Below, piece after piece: positions 44,881 through 57,934 of a DNA stretch of 64,000 bases. The position numbers and the translations under genes were made by a program. Origin of the DNA: Triticum aestivum (taxonomy: Eukaryota; Streptophyta; Magnoliopsida; Poales; Poaceae); contig NC_057813.1 in assembly GCF_018294505.1 (NCBI RefSeq), forward strand, positions 320,439,191 through 320,503,190. Direction: 5' to 3'. The notes below the pieces were generated by a model, which saw only the letters and a list, made by a program, of their open reading frames with translations, made no database searches and was not told the DNA's origin. Each line of letters starts with the position of its first letter. Within the stretch, counting starts at the first letter, position 1.

Positions 44881-47800
44881 TGTCACATCCCTAGTTCTGG
44901 TATGCTCAAGGCTAGCTAGTCATGTGTGCATCATGTTTAAATTCCATTTAAATTTGAAATGGGGATTTGTGAAACCCTCAGAATCATTTTTGGAAATGAC
45001 CCAAATAAAAATTGTTCCAAAAAGGTCCAAGAAAATGCTCATGTTGCTCTCTGAAAATATTGGACAGAGATAAAAATCAAACCAATATTTTTAGGACCTC
45101 ATAAGTATTTATTTTGGGCATTTGGAATTAATGCAGTAATTATTTGCTTTGGATATATATTGTTATATGTATAAAATATTGTCCAAAAATTATGACCATT
45201 TATAAAGGAGCTCTGGAATAATATAACTAGCTTCTATAAAAATTGGCATAAGAAAATAAAATGGTTTAGTATTTTTATTAAACCAAACAAATGTCAGAAA
45301 ATAGAAAAGAAAACAAAAAGGGGGAAACCTTACCCGGGCCACTTACCTGTGCAGCCAGGCACTGTGCAGCCCAGCGGCCCAATGGGCTGGCCCAGCCGAC
45401 TGGCCAGCGCCAGTCGTCCCCCTCCTCGCGCCAGAGGGACAGAGCGCGTGGTCGCCACACGCCGCGCGCATGCGCGCCACGGCAGCTGCCTGCCTGCCCT
45501 CTCCCCTCTTCGCCTGGCCGTCCCGAACGTCGCCACGCGCCGCCCCGGTCCTCTCTCCCTCTCTCTCATTCCTCCCCTTCCCCTGCTCTCTCTCCCACGC
45601 GAGCGCCCGAAGCGCTGCCACCGCCGCAGCTCACCGCCGACGCGCTCCCCGCCGTTCCCTCGCCCCTCCGTAGAGTCCACGAGCTCCGCCACGACTCCCT
45701 CATCCTCTCCGTCAAGCCACAAGACGCCGGACGCCCTGTGGAGCCGCCGTCGCCATCGTCTTCCTCTTCGGACGCCGCCGACCGCCGACTCCGATTCGCC
45801 GTCTCCAACGCGTCCCCGGCCACAACGAGCAGCCCTGCAGGTCCGCGGTGAGCTCCGCCAGTGTTCCCCTCTCCCTGTTTAGCTGCCCGCACGCCGTAGC
45901 CCTCCTCCCCAACACGGCCGAAGCCTCTCGCCGCCGTCCATGTCGCCGTCGTCGTCTCGGCCCGCCTCCGCCCAAACCGAGCATCCCATCGTGCTCCCGG
46001 TGCCACGAGGGTGCCGCAGAGCCCCTCGGGTGGCCTCCCCATGCCCCGCAGCCCGTTCCCGCTCGAAGCCAAACTCCGGCCGCCGCCGCGAGCTCTGTTC
46101 CGGCGAGCTCCGGCCACCCCAGCTCCCCCTACCTGCTCCGCTAGCTGCGCGAGAGCCCGGGCTATGCCCCGGTGCCCTTAGTCGCCGCCCCCGTGTCCTG
46201 GATCACGGACGCCGCCGTGTCTAGAGGTCGCCGCCGATGACCTCGCCGGCCTGACGGGTGGGCCCCGTCAGCCAGGTGATTAGCTTAGTGCTAATCACCG
46301 CCTAATTAACCACTGACACTGACCAGTGGGCCCCGGCCCCTTAATCCTTTTAATTAAGCAAATAACTCCCCCTGTTAACTAACTGTGACACTGACGTGTG
46401 GACCCCACACGTCAGGTTTGACCCCAGTCAGCCGCAGTTGACTGCTAACATCGTGCTGATGTCATGCTGGCGCAATAACATATTTTCTGGAATTAAAATA
46501 AATCAGGAAATTCCAGAAAATGTTGAAAACTTCAAAAATTCATATCAATTCAACCGTAGCTCAAATTGAAATAAATTATATATGAAAAATTATTAGAAAA
46601 ATGCAATCTATCCATCTGTACCAGTTTCATGCATGATATAACAACTTATACTTGCTGTATAGGTGAAACACATGAATGGCATTTATAAGAGCTTATTTTG
46701 GAGTTGCATTTGAACCTTTGGTTCAAATGGACTTCATTCAAATTGAATACTAGTTGCATTAGCTCAAACAGCATCACATCTACATGCCATGTTCATGCAT
46801 CATATTGTTGCATATGATTGTGTATTGATTGCCGGCACCGTTCCTTCTCGATAGGTCCTGCTCCGGAGACCATTCCAGAGTACCTGCCTGAGGAGCAGTG
46901 CCTCCCTTGTTGGTCTACCAGGCAAGCAAACCCCCTTGTTCATTTTGATAAAACCCTACTCTCTCGCTCCTGCTCTCAGTTATTGCATTAGGACAACAAC
47001 GATTCATCTGCTACTTTGTGCTGCGGTAGTTGAACCCATTCCTCTGCATGACCTGTTATTGCCACAGTAAATAGTTGAAACCCACTAGCATGTGTAGGAG
47101 TTGATTGAACCATGTTGTGTTCCTACCATGCTATGCCTGCTATTGCTTAGAGTTGTGTCAGGTCTGATTCATTGGGAATGAATTGGAGTGTTACGATATG
47201 TTCTGGTGCTGAGAGTTAAGTGTGTGAACACGATTTGGTAAAGGTAGCAGTGAGAGGCCATGTAGGAGTACATGGTGGGTTGTCTCACTGGAACCGTCTT
47301 TAAGCACCGAGTTCTATGTATGTTGTCCAATGACTCGATACTACCACACATTGGGCTCCGGGCGGTCCAAGCCCTCTCGACTTATTAACCGACTTGATCT
47401 CTGTCCAGCAGTCGCAACTAGTTTCTGGTGTTTGTAGGTAGTGCTATTTTTCTACCGAGTGGCACCCGGCAGGGTGGGCTTGGGACAGACTAGGCACAGG
47501 TGGCACGGTGTACCAAGTGGCACCCGGATGGTGGGCTTGGGAACCCTGCTCACATCGTTTGGGGCCGTGAGCGACACCCCGGCCGGATCTCCTTGCGGAT
47601 GGAACCCGAATAGGTGATAAACCTGGATTAGAGTCTTGTGTGGTTAGTCAGGTCGTGGCCGATACCCTCGCCAGGCTTCCGCTTGAAGGTTGCCGAGATA
47701 CATGACGTGTATATGGCGGTAAGTGGCGAGAGCGTGTGTGAAGAAGTACACCCCTGCAGGGTTAACATGATCTATTCGAATAGCCGGGTCCGCGGTTATG

Positions 47801-48958
47801 GACTTCTTGGATGCTTACATGGTACATAGACAACTTGAAGTGTATACTCTAAAAAGCTCAAGACAAGTGTGAGTGCTATGGATGGCCTTCTTGTAGGGAG
47901 ACGGGGATGAATCCATAGTAGTGTATTGTGTGGTGATTAGTGGACTCGTGTGAGCCATATCACCTCAAGAGTTTCTGGTAGTCGTAGAACAGGATAGCCA
48001 CTGAGTCAAAGCTGGCTTGCTGCAACTAAACCCCACATTACCTTCTTGATACACATGCATGTATGATAAGATCTGATCTAAGTCTTGCTGAGTACCTTTG
48101 TACTCATGTTGCTTTATTTATGTTTTTGCAGCGGAGACTTCGGTCTTAATAGTGTTCTCATGGACTTCGACGAGTAGTTTGTACCTCAGCTACGATCTTG
48201 ATCGGATGTTGTAGATAGTCATGCTCTTCAGCCTTTTTCATTGTAGATGTCTGTACCCAGACATGTAATGCTTCCGCTTGTTGCTGGTATGCTCTGTATG
48301 ATGGGTCTTGTGACCCCTGTTTGAAATAAAGGCTATGATGGCTCTTTGAGCTTTATCTATGTGAGTTATTGAGTTATGTTGTGATGCCATGTTGTACAAC
48401 ACATACTTGCATGTTATGCGTACGTGTAACGTGTATTGCTATGTGTGGGATCTGACTATCTAGTTGTTTATCCTTAGTAGCCTCTCTTACCGGGAAATGT
48501 CTCCTAGTGTTTCCACTGAGCCATGGTAGCGTGCTACTGCTCCGGAACACTTAGGCTGGCCGGCATGTGTCTTTCTTCGTTCCTGTGTCTGTCCCTTCGA
48601 GGAAATGTCACGTGATGAATACCAGAGTCCTGTTAGCCCGCTACAGCCCGGTTTACCGGAGTCCTGTTAGCCCAGTTGCTACAGCCCGGATTCACTCGCT
48701 GATGACCGACACATTCGATGCTGGGTCATGTATGCCTGTCCTTGTAAGTTAGTGCCACTTTGGGTTCACGACTAGCCATGTCAGCCCGGGTTCTCTGTCA
48801 TATGGATGCTAGCGACACTATCATATACGTGTGCCAAAAGGCGCAAACGGTCCCGGGCATGGTAAGGCGACACCCGTGGGAATACCGTGCGTGAGGTTGC
48901 AAAGTGATATGAGGTGTTACATGCTAGATTGATGTGACTTAGGATCGGGGTCCTGACA
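44881..48958 (+). repeat. 5' LTR of the chromovirus
   Basis: Starts TGTCACATCCC, ends GGGTCCTGACA, 4,078 bp. It has an AT-rich start, a GC-rich block (45350-46260) and a long tail. A 37-bp-scale local duplication of 'ccggagtcctgttagccc' type occurs near 48620-48680. Proline- and arginine-rich open frames in the GC block lack any known domain. Confidence 0.93.
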
Positions 48959-48961
48959 GCC

Positions 48962-48979
48962 TTGGTATCAGAGCCTGAC
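48962..48979 (+). promoter_or_regulatory. Primer binding site (initiator tRNA-Met) of the chromovirus
   Basis: 'ttggtatcagagcctgac' begins three bases after the LTR. TGGTATCAGAGC is the standard complement of the initiator tRNA-Met 3' end. Confidence 0.88.
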
Positions 48980-49448
48980 TGCCTGTAGGATTACCAAGCC
49001 AAACTGGTCGAAGTTGAGTCTAGAAATTCTCTAGTTATGTAAGGGAATTGATTGTGGGAAGGAACGTAAGGCTCTTTTACTCCTTATATCTCATGGCCTT
49101 CTGATCCGAGTCCTCCTATCTTTCCTACGAGGTTAAGGAACTAGGCTTTCTCTTCCGTCTATCAGGATCACGTGTTACTACTCCCTAGTCCCATAGGATT
49201 GGTTGATCAGAGTCATACCCCAGTTTCGAGTACATCCGGTGTAGTCTGTTTAGTACTATCCCAGAACCTTGAGTGGTGATGTTGAGTTGTTGTACTACCC
49301 CATTTTTAGCAGGATGTCTCATTCTGAGCATTTTACTGCCGTTATGCTGCCAGAATTGCCCTAGGAGTTTGAGAGATACTAATTTCCTTGTCCTACATTC
49401 TATAGCCTATAGATGATGCTGATTCCGTCCTTGGTTTCGTTTCTCAGG

Positions 49449-50411
49449 ATGTCATCAGCTAAGCGAAGTTCTGTTGCTCGTAGCCAGAACCACGGAGATG
49501 GTAGGGATGAGGATCCTCCCATCCAGCCTTCGTTGACAGAGTTCATGTTAGAGATGGAGAGGAACAAGCGTGAGTCTAACCGCTTGTTGGCACGTATCGA
49601 GGAGAATACCGCACATCGGTTCAAAGGGTCTGCAACCATTCATGACTTCATTTGCTTGCACCCACCCACCTTTCATCATTCCATCGAGCCACTCGATGCA
49701 GATGACTGGCTCTGTAGCATCACTCATAAGCTGCGTTCCACGAACGTAGCTGAAGATGACAAGGTCACCTATGCCACATACCACCTGGAAGGTCCTTCTA
49801 GTCTTTGGTGGCAGAACTATGAGGCTATGCTTCCAGCTGGCCAGATTCCTACCTGGAGGGATTTCACTGAGGCTTTTCGCGAGCATCACATTCCTGAGGC
49901 CCTCATCGATCGCAAGAGAGAAGAGTTCTGTAGTTTCACCCAGAGTAAGATGGCTGTTGATGCTTACAGTAGAGAGTTTGAGAACCTCGCCCGCTATGCC
50001 ACAGAAGAAGTGTCCACGGACGCCAAGAATCAGGCTAGGTTCCGGAAGGGTCTCAACCCCAAGTTGCGTCGTGATCTCCACCTGCATCATTGTGATACAT
50101 TCCAAGCTCTTGTGAACAAGGCCATTAATGCAGAGACAACTCAGCTCACTTACGAGGAGTCTCGTAAGCACACCCGTGATTTGGGATCTTCCTCCGGTTC
50201 TGTTTCCCAGAAGCACCGGATTTGGGTTCCAAACTCCACTCTTCCTTCCGGATATACACCGAAGCCATCCTATGTGGTGCCTTCCCCAGCTCAGTCGTGT
50301 GTTCCACCAAGGCCTACCGGTAGACCGCTTGTCAGTGCGGGTCCACGTCCAACCTCAGGGACTTGCTTCACATGCGGGAAGCCAGGACACTATGCACGTG
50401 ACTGCTCTTAG
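49449..50411 (+). CDS. gag polyprotein part of the chromovirus
   Basis: The ATG at 49449 (MSSAKRSSVARSQNHGDG) was chosen over the upstream 49413 because it starts the basic region typical of the family. The capsid-like gag core spans about residues 55-210 (DADDWLCSITHKL, SSLWWQNYEAMLP, FREHHIPEALIDRKREEF). A CCHC zinc knuckle CFTCGKPGHYARDC sits at 50364-50405. The frame stops at a TAG at 50409-50411, but coding continues in the same frame into the protease, so the stop is a nonsense change inside what was one gag-pol frame. Gag forms the particle that holds the RNA. Confidence 0.85.
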   Translation: MSSAKRSSVARSQNHGDGRDEDPPIQPSLTEFMLEMERNKRESNRLLARIEENTAHRFKGSATIHDFICLHPPTFHHSIEPLDADDWLCSITHKLRSTNVAEDDKVTYATYHLEGPSSLWWQNYEAMLPAGQIPTWRDFTEAFREHHIPEALIDRKREEFCSFTQSKMAVDAYSREFENLARYATEEVSTDAKNQARFRKGLNPKLRRDLHLHHCDTFQALVNKAINAETTQLTYEESRKHTRDLGSSSGSVSQKHRIWVPNSTLPSGYTPKPSYVVPSPAQSCVPPRPTGRPLVSAGPRPTSGTCFTCGKPGHYARDCS

Positions 50412-53400
50412 ACTAGCTATGCTCCACCCCAGCCCGAGAAGTCTGTTGGCCGTGGTAAGCCATCACGCAAGATGATCAGTGTCAAGTCAGCCCCCATTGA
50501 ACATGGACGTGTGCAGCACGTCTCAGCTAAAGACGCTCATGATGATCTGGATGTTGTTCTTGGCACACTCCTTGTCAACTGTCATCCAGCATCGGTTTTA
50601 TTCGATACTGGAGCATCTCACTCCTTCATTTCTGAAAGCTATGCTAACTTGCACAAGCTGTCATTTTGTGATATGCCCTCTCCGCTAGTCATCCAAACTC
50701 CTGGATCCAAATGGCAAACCTCTAGTGTAAGCCATGGTAACGAAATCCTTGTTGACAGACTTGTATTCCTTGCCTCACTTATAGCCCTCAAGTCTACAGA
50801 TATTAACATCATCTTGGGTATGGACTGGATGACAGCTCATTATGCCAAGATTGATTGTTACACCAGGTCCGTTCAGCTTACACACCCATCTGGCAAGATA
50901 GTCACTGTCTCCACTAGAGTTGCAAGGCGTCAGCTCTATTCTCTTAATGCCAGCCCTCTTCCAGACCTTGAAGATATCCCGGTAGTCCGTGACTTTCCGG
51001 ATGTCTTTCCAGCGGAACTGCCAGGTGTTCCACCTGACAGAGATGTAGAGTTCGTCATAGATCTTATCCCAGGAACTGCTCCAATCTCCAGAAGACCTTA
51101 CAACATGGCACCCTTAGAACTAGCCGAGCTTAAGAAACAACTTGATGAGTCCTTGCAAAAGGGTTTGATCCGTCCTAGTTCTTCTCCTTGGGCTTGCCCC
51201 GTCCTCTTCGTCAAGAAGAAGGATGGTACGGACTGGATGGTTGTAGATTATCGTCCCGTTAATTTGGTCACGATAAAGAACAAATATCCGCTCCCCAGGA
51301 TCAACGACCTGTATGATCAGCTCGCTGGATCCTCAGTCTTCTCCAAGATGGATTTGAGGTTAGGCTACCACCAAATCAAGATCAGAAATGGGGACATTCC
51401 TAAGACGGCTTTTGTCACTCGTTATGGCCAGTACGAGTACACCGTCATGTCCTTCGGTCTAACCAACGCCCCAGCCACTTTCTCTCGCTTGATGAACTCG
51501 ATCTTCATGGAGTACTTAGATAAGTTCGTCGTGGTTTACCTCGATGATATTCTTATTTACTCGAAGAACGAGGAAGAGCATGCCGAACATCTTAGACTTG
51601 TGTTAGAAAAACTCAGAGAGCACCGCCTTTATGCCAAGTTCTCCAAGTGTGAATTTTGGTTGCCAGAAGTGACCTACCTAGGCCACGTAATCTCTGGTAA
51701 GGGCATTGCTGTCAACCCCGAGAGAGTTAAGGCCGTCCTTGATTGGACTCCACCTGAAACAGTCAAACAAGTTAGGAGTTTCCTTGGTCTAGCCAGCTAT
51801 TGCCGCCGCTTCATTGAAAACTTCTCCAAAGTAGACAAACCCCTCACGGAACTTCTCAAGAAAGATAAAAAGTTTGAGTGGTCCCCACAATGTGAGTACA
51901 GTTTTCAGGAACTGAAAAGACGCCTAACTTCTGCTCCCATACTTGTGCCACCGGATTTCACCAAGGACTTTGTTATCTACTGTGAAGCCTCACGACAGGG
52001 ACTAGGTTGCATTCTTATGCAGGATCGTCATGTGATTGCCTATGCATCTCGACAGTTGCATCCACATGAGGATAATTGTCCTACACATGATCTAGAGCTT
52101 GCAGCCGTAGTCTATGCACTGAAGACCTGGCGACATTACCTTCTTGGTAAACGTTGCGAGATCTACACCGATCACCAGAGTCTCAAGTATATCCTCACCC
52201 AACCGGATCTGAACCTTAGGCAAAGACGTTGGTTGGAGTTAATCACAGATTATGATCTTGGGATTACCTACACCCCAGGCAAAGCCAATGTCATGGCTGA
52301 TGCTCTAAGCCGTAAATCCTATTGCAACAATCTCATGTTGCAGCAAGGCCAACCACTTCTCCATGAGGAATTCTGTAAGCTTAATCTTCACATTGCTCCT
52401 CACGGATTCCTTTCTACCTTGGTGGCGAAACCTGATCTTGAAGATCGGATTGTCGCTGCTCAAAAGCAAGACACAGGAATTTCTCGGATCAAGAGAAACA
52501 TTAAGAAGGGAGTTGGTGGATGTTTCTCTATGGATGATCGTGGTGTTGTTTTCTTTGAGAATCGCTTCGTGGTTCCCAAGAATCAACATCTGCGACAATT
52601 GGTTCTAAAGGAGGCGCATGAATCTCCTATCACGATTCATCCCGGTAGTACTAAGATGTATCAGGACCTACGCCAGAGGTTCTGGTGGACTAGGATGAAG
52701 AGAGAAATCGCTCAGTTTATTGCTAACTGTGACGTTTGTCATCGCGTTAAGGCAGAGCATCAAAGACCTGCTGGCACCCTTCATCCTTTAGCTATTCCTG
52801 AGTGGAAATGGGATAAAGTTGGTATGGATTTCATCACCGGCTTTCCCAGGACCAAGAAAGGGAATAATGCTATCTTCATAGTCATTGATCGTCTTTCCAA
52901 AGTGGCTCACTTCCTTCCTGTTCGAGAGAGTATCACTGCTAGTCAGCTTGCTGACTTATATATTTCTTGAATAGTATCACTTCATGGTGTTCCACTAGAG
53001 ATCAATTCAGACCGTGGTAGTCTTTTCACTTCTCATTTCTGGAATAGTTTCCAAACTGCCATGGGAACCCATCTTTCTTTCAGTACCGCTTTCCACCCTC
53101 AGTCGAGTGGTCAGGTGGAACGGGTCAACCAACTCCTCGAAGACATGCTTAGAGCTTGCGTTATCTCATTCGGTATGGATTGGGAGAAATGTCTTCCTTT
53201 TGCCGAGTTTGCTTATAACAATAGCTATCAATCCAGTCTCAAGAAAGCTCCTTTTGAGGTTCTCTATGGACGAAGATGTCGAACACCTTTGAACTGGTCA
53301 TAAACCGGTGAAAGACAATTCTTTGGACCGGACATGATCCAGGAGGCAGAAGAGCAAGTTCGCATCATTCGTGAGAACTTGAAAACAGCCCAGTCTCGTC

Positions 53401-53921
53401 AAAAGAGTTAGTATGATCGCCATCATAAGGATATGACTTATGAAGTTGGCGACAAAGCTTACCTTCGGGTTACTCCTTTGAAGGGTACCCATCGTTTCGG
53501 TATCAAAGGCAAGTTGGCTCCTCGTTACATTGGTCCTTTTCGCATTCTCGCTAAACGAGGAGAGGTTGCCTACCAGTTGGAACTACCCCCACATCTTTCT
53601 CGAGTTCATGATGTCTTCCACGTCTCTCAACTCAGGCGTTGCTTCTCGGATCCCATCCGCGGAGGGGACCACGAAACGCTTGATCTCCAAGATAACCTCA
53701 CCTACCGAGAGTACCCGGTTCGCATTCTTGATCAAGCAGAGCGTGTCACTCGACGTCAGAATATCAAGTTCCTCAAGGTTCAATGGTCTCATCATTCCGA
53801 GAGAGAAGCTACTTGGGAGCGAGAAGATCGTCTTCGACTGGAGTACCCCGCTTTCTTTCCGTCGACCCCTGAATCTCGGGACGAGATTCTTTCAAGTGGG
53901 GGCGAGTTGTCACATCCCTAG
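50412..53921 (+). pseudogene. pol polyprotein of the chromovirus: protease, RT, RNase H, integrase, chromodomain
   Basis: One frame with stops at 52968-52970, 53301-53303 and 53409-53411. Protease: [12 protein letters not shown] (Asp codon 50604-50606). [25 protein letters not shown], catalytic YLDD at 51537-51548. RNase [13 protein letters not shown], with Glu at 51984-51986 where Asp is usual, then [11 protein letters not shown]. Integrase: zinc-binding HHCC (52618-52745), acidic triad at 52827 (GMDFITGF), 53010 (NSDRGS) and 53118 (QVERVN). Then the GPF motif (KLAPRYIGPFRIL) and a chromodomain (about 53716-53865, FLKVQWSHHSEREATWE). The final stop (53919-53921) lies 12-14 bases inside the 3' LTR, so the polypurine tract is coding. 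Confidence 0.92.
53871..53907 (+). promoter_or_regulatory. Hairpin and polypurine tract of the chromovirus
   Basis: 'gaatctcg-gga-cgagattc' is a perfect 8-bp inverted repeat with a 3-base loop at 53871-53889. The purine tract 'aagtgggggcgag' directly precedes the LTR. Both lie inside the pol frame. Confidence 0.75.
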
Positions 53922-56900
53922 TTCTGGTATGGTCAAGGCTAGCTAGTCATGTGTGCATCATGTTTAAATTCCATTTAAATTTGAAATGGGGATTTGTGAA
54001 ACCCTCAGAATCATTTTTGAAAATGACCCAAATAAAAATTGTTCCAAAAAGGTCCAAGAAAATGCTCATGTTGCTCTCTGAAAATATTGGACAGAGATAA
54101 AAATCAAACCAATATTTTTAGGACCTCATAAGTATTTATTTTGGGCATTTGGAATTAATGAAGTAATTATTTGCTTTGGATATATATTGTTATATGTATA
54201 AAATATTGTCCAAAAATTATGACCATTTATAAAGGAGCTCTGGAATAATATAACTAGCTTCTATAAAAATTGGCATAAGAAAATAAAATGGTTTAGTATT
54301 TTTATTAAACCAAACAAATGTCAGAAAATAGAAAAAGAAAACAAAAAGGGGAAAACCTTACCCGGGCCACTTACCTATGCAGCCAGGCACTGTGCAGCCC
54401 AGCGGCCCAATGGGCTGGCCCAGCCGACTGGCCAGCGCCAGTCGTCCCCCTCCTCGCGCCAGAGGGACAGAGCGCGTGGTCGCCGCACGCCGCGCACATG
54501 CGCGCCATGGCAGCTGCCTGCCTGCCCTCTCCCCTCTTCGCCTGGCCGTCCCGAACGTCGCCACGCACCGCGCCGGTCCTCTCTCTCATTCCTCCCCTTC
54601 CCCTGCTCTCTCTCCCACGCGAGCGCCCGAAGCGCTGCCACCGCCGCAGCTCACCGCCGACGCGCTCCCCGCCGTTCCCTCGCCCCTCTGTAGAGTCCAC
54701 GAGCTCCGCCACGACTCCCTCATCCTCTCCGTCAAGCCACAAGACGCTGGACGCCCTATGGAGCCGCCGTCGCCATCGTCTTCCTCCTCGGACGCCGCCG
54801 ACCGCCGACTCCGATTCGCCATCTCCAACGCGTCCCCGGCCACAACGAGCAGCCCAGCAGGTCCGCGGTGAGCTCCGCCACCATTCCCCTCTCTCCGTTT
54901 AGCTGCCCACACGCCGTAGCCCTCCTCCCCACCACGGCCGAAGCCTCTCGCCGTCGTCCATGTCGCCGTCGTCGTCTCGGCCCGCCTCCGCCCAAACCGA
55001 GCACCCCATCGTGCTCCCGGTGCCACGAGGGTGCCGCAGAGCCCCTCGGGTGGCCTCCACGTGCCCCGTAGCCCGTTCCCGCTCGAAGCCGAACTCCGGC
55101 CGCCGCCGCGAGCTCCGCTCCGGCGAGCTCCGGCCACCCCAGCTCCCCCTACCTTAGTCGCCGCCCCCGTGGCCTGGATCACGGACGCCGCCGTGTCTAG
55201 AGGTCGCCGCCGACGACCTCGCCGGCCTGATGGGTGGGCCCCGTCAGCCAGGTGATTAGCTTAGTGCTAATCACCGCCTAATTAACCACTGACACTGACC
55301 AATGGGCCCCGGCCCCTTAATCCTTTTAATTAAGCAAATAACTCCCCCTGTTAACTAACTGTGACACTGACGTGTGGACCCCACACGTCAGGTTTGACCC
55401 CAGTCAGTCGCAGTTGACTGCTGACGTCGTGCTGACGTCATGCTGGCGCAATAATATATTTTCTGGAATTAAAATAAATCAGAAAATTCCAGAAAATGTT
55501 CAAAACTTCAAAAATTCATATCAATTCAACCGTAGCTCAGATTGAAATAAATTATATATGAAAAAATATCAGAAAAATGCAATATATCCATCTGTACCAG
55601 TTTCATGCATGATATAACAACTTATACTTGCTGTATAGGTGAAACACATGAATGGCATTTATAAGAGCTTATTTTGGAGTTGCATTTGAACCTTTGGTTC
55701 AAATGGACTTCATTCAAATTGAATACTAGTTGCATTAGCTCAAACAGCATCACATCTACATGCCATGTTCATGCATCATATTGTTGCATATGATTGTGTA
55801 TTGATTGCCGGCACCGTTCCTTCTTGGTAGGTCCTGCTCCGGAGACCGTTCCAGAGTACCTGCCTGAGGAGCAGTGCCTCCCTTGTTGGTCTACCAGGCA
55901 AGCAAACCCCCTTGTTCATTTCGATAAAACCCTACTCTCTCGCTCCTGCTCTCAGTTATTGCATTAGGACAACAACGATTCATCTGCTACTTTGTGCTGC
56001 GGTAGTTGAACCCATTCCTTTGCATGACCTTTCATTGCCACAATAAATAGTTGAAACCCACTAGCATGTGTAGGAGTTGATTGAGCCATGTTGTGTTCCT
56101 ACCATGCTATGCCTACTATTGCTTAGACTTGTGTCAGGTCTGATTCATTGGGAATGAATTGGAGTGTTACGATATGTTCTGGTGTTGAGAGTTAAGTGTG
56201 TGAACACGATTTGGTAAAGGTAGCAGTGAGAGGCCATGTAGGAGTACATGGTGGGTTGTCTCACTGGAACCGTCTTTAAGCACCGAGTTCTATGTATGTT
56301 GTCCAATGACTCGATACTACCACACATTGGGCTCCGGGCGCTCCAAGCCCTCTCGACTTATTAACCAACTTGATCTTTGTCCAGGAGTCGAAACTAGTTT
56401 CTGGTGTTTGTAGGTAGTGCTATTTTTCTACCGAGTGGCACCCGGCAGGGTGGGCTTGGGACAGACTAGGCACAGGTGGCACGGTGTACCAAGTGGCACC
56501 CGGATGGTGGGCTTGGGAACCCTGCTCACATCATTTGGGGCCGTGAGCGACACACCGGCCGGATCTCCTTGCGGATGGAACCCGAATAGGCGATAAACCT
56601 GGATTAGAGTCTTGTGTGGTTAGTCAGGTCGTGGCCGATACCCTCGCCAGGCTTCCACTTGAAGGTTGCCGAGATACATGACGTGTATATGGCGGTAAGT
56701 GGCGAGAGCGTGTGTGAAGAAGTACACCCCTGCAGGGTTAACATGACCTATTCGAATAGCCGGGTCCGCGGTTATGGACTTCTTGGATGCTTACATGGTA
56801 CATAGACAACTTGAAGTGTATACTCTAAAAAGCTCAAGACAAGTGTGAGTGCTATGGATGGCCTTCTTGTAGGGAGACGGGGATGAATCCATAGTAGTGT

Positions 56901-57934
56901 ATTGTGTGGTGATTAGTGGACTCGTGTGCGCCATATCACCTCAAGAGTTTCTGGTAGTCGTAGAACAGGATAGCCACTGAGTCAAAGCTGGCTTGCTGCA
57001 ACTAAACCCCACATTACCTTCTGATACACATGCATGTATGATAGGATCTGATGTAAGTCTTGCTGAGTACCTTTGTACTCATGTTGCTTTATTTATGTTT
57101 TTGCAGCGGAGACTTCGGTCTTAATAGTGTTCTCATGGACTTCGACGAGTAGTTTGTACCTCAGCTATGATCTTGATCGGATGTTGTAGATAGTCAGGCT
57201 CTTCAAACTTTTTCATTTGTAGATGTCTGTACCCAGACATGTAATGCTTCCGCTTGTTGCTGGTATGCTCTGTATGATGGGTCTTGTGACCCCTGTTTGA
57301 AACAAAGGCTATGATGGCTCTTTGAGCTTTATCTATGTGACTTATTGAGTTATGCTGTGATGCCATGTTGTACAACACATACTTGCATGTTATGCGTACG
57401 TGTAACGTGTATTGCTATGTGTGGGATCTGACTATCTAGTTGTTTATCCTTAGTAGCCTCTCTTACTGGGAAATGTCTCCTAGTGTTTCCACTGAGCCAT
57501 GGTAGCGTGCTACTGCTCCGGAACACTTAGGCTGGCCGGCATGTGTCTTTCTTCGTTCCTGTGTCTGTCCCTTCGAGGAAATGTCACACGATGAATACCG
57601 GAGTCTTGTTAGCCTGCTACAGCCAGGTTTACCGGAGTCCTGTTAGCCTAGTTGCTACAGCCCGGATTAACTCGCTGATGACCAACACGTTCGATGCTGG
57701 GTCATGTATGCCTGTCCCTGTAAGTTAGTGCCACTTTGGGTTCACGACTAGCCATGTCAGCCCGGGTTCTGTGTCATATGGATGCTAGCGACACTATCAT
57801 ATACGTGTGCCAAAAGGCGCAAACGGTCCCGGGCATGGTAAGGCGACACCCATGGGAATACCGTGCGTGAGGCCGCAAAGTGATATGAGGTGTTACATGC
57901 TAGATTGATGTGACTTAGGATCGGGGTCCTGACA
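53908..57934 (+). repeat. 3' LTR of the chromovirus
   Basis: 4,027 bp, collinear with 44881-48958. Its right 1,982 bp (55953-57934) belong to the tandem duplication. Confidence 0.93.

Larger units (their letters stand above)
44881..57934 (+). mobile_element. Chromovirus (Tekay/Del-like) with 4.0-4.1-kb LTRs
   Basis: A 13,054-bp element with LTRs at 44881-48958 and 53908-57934, target duplication gcggc, a tRNA-Met primer site, and a single gag-pol frame ending in a chromodomain. LTRs differ by roughly 1-2% in the stretches I compared, plus a 44-bp deletion in the 3' LTR near 55154, so it is among the youngest insertions here. Four nonsense codons and no frameshift break the polyprotein. Chromovirus status rests on the integrase GPF motif plus chromodomain; the exact family was not assigned. 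Confidence 0.93.

Noticed and set aside
45291..46224. Overlapping 90-190-aa Pro/Arg/Ser-rich frames in the chromovirus LTR, repeated at 54318-55255
   Set aside because: They are open on several frames at once because of GC-rich composition. They recur only because the two LTRs are copies, and they show no domain.
47638..47829. 63-aa frame present three times (also 56614-56805 and 60692-60883)
   Set aside because: Its conservation is explained by LTR duplication and by the tandem duplication. Length and content give no support for coding.
48962..48979. tRNA gene fragment (Met)
   Set aside because: The match to tRNA-Met is only the primer binding site next to the LTR. No cloverleaf could be found.
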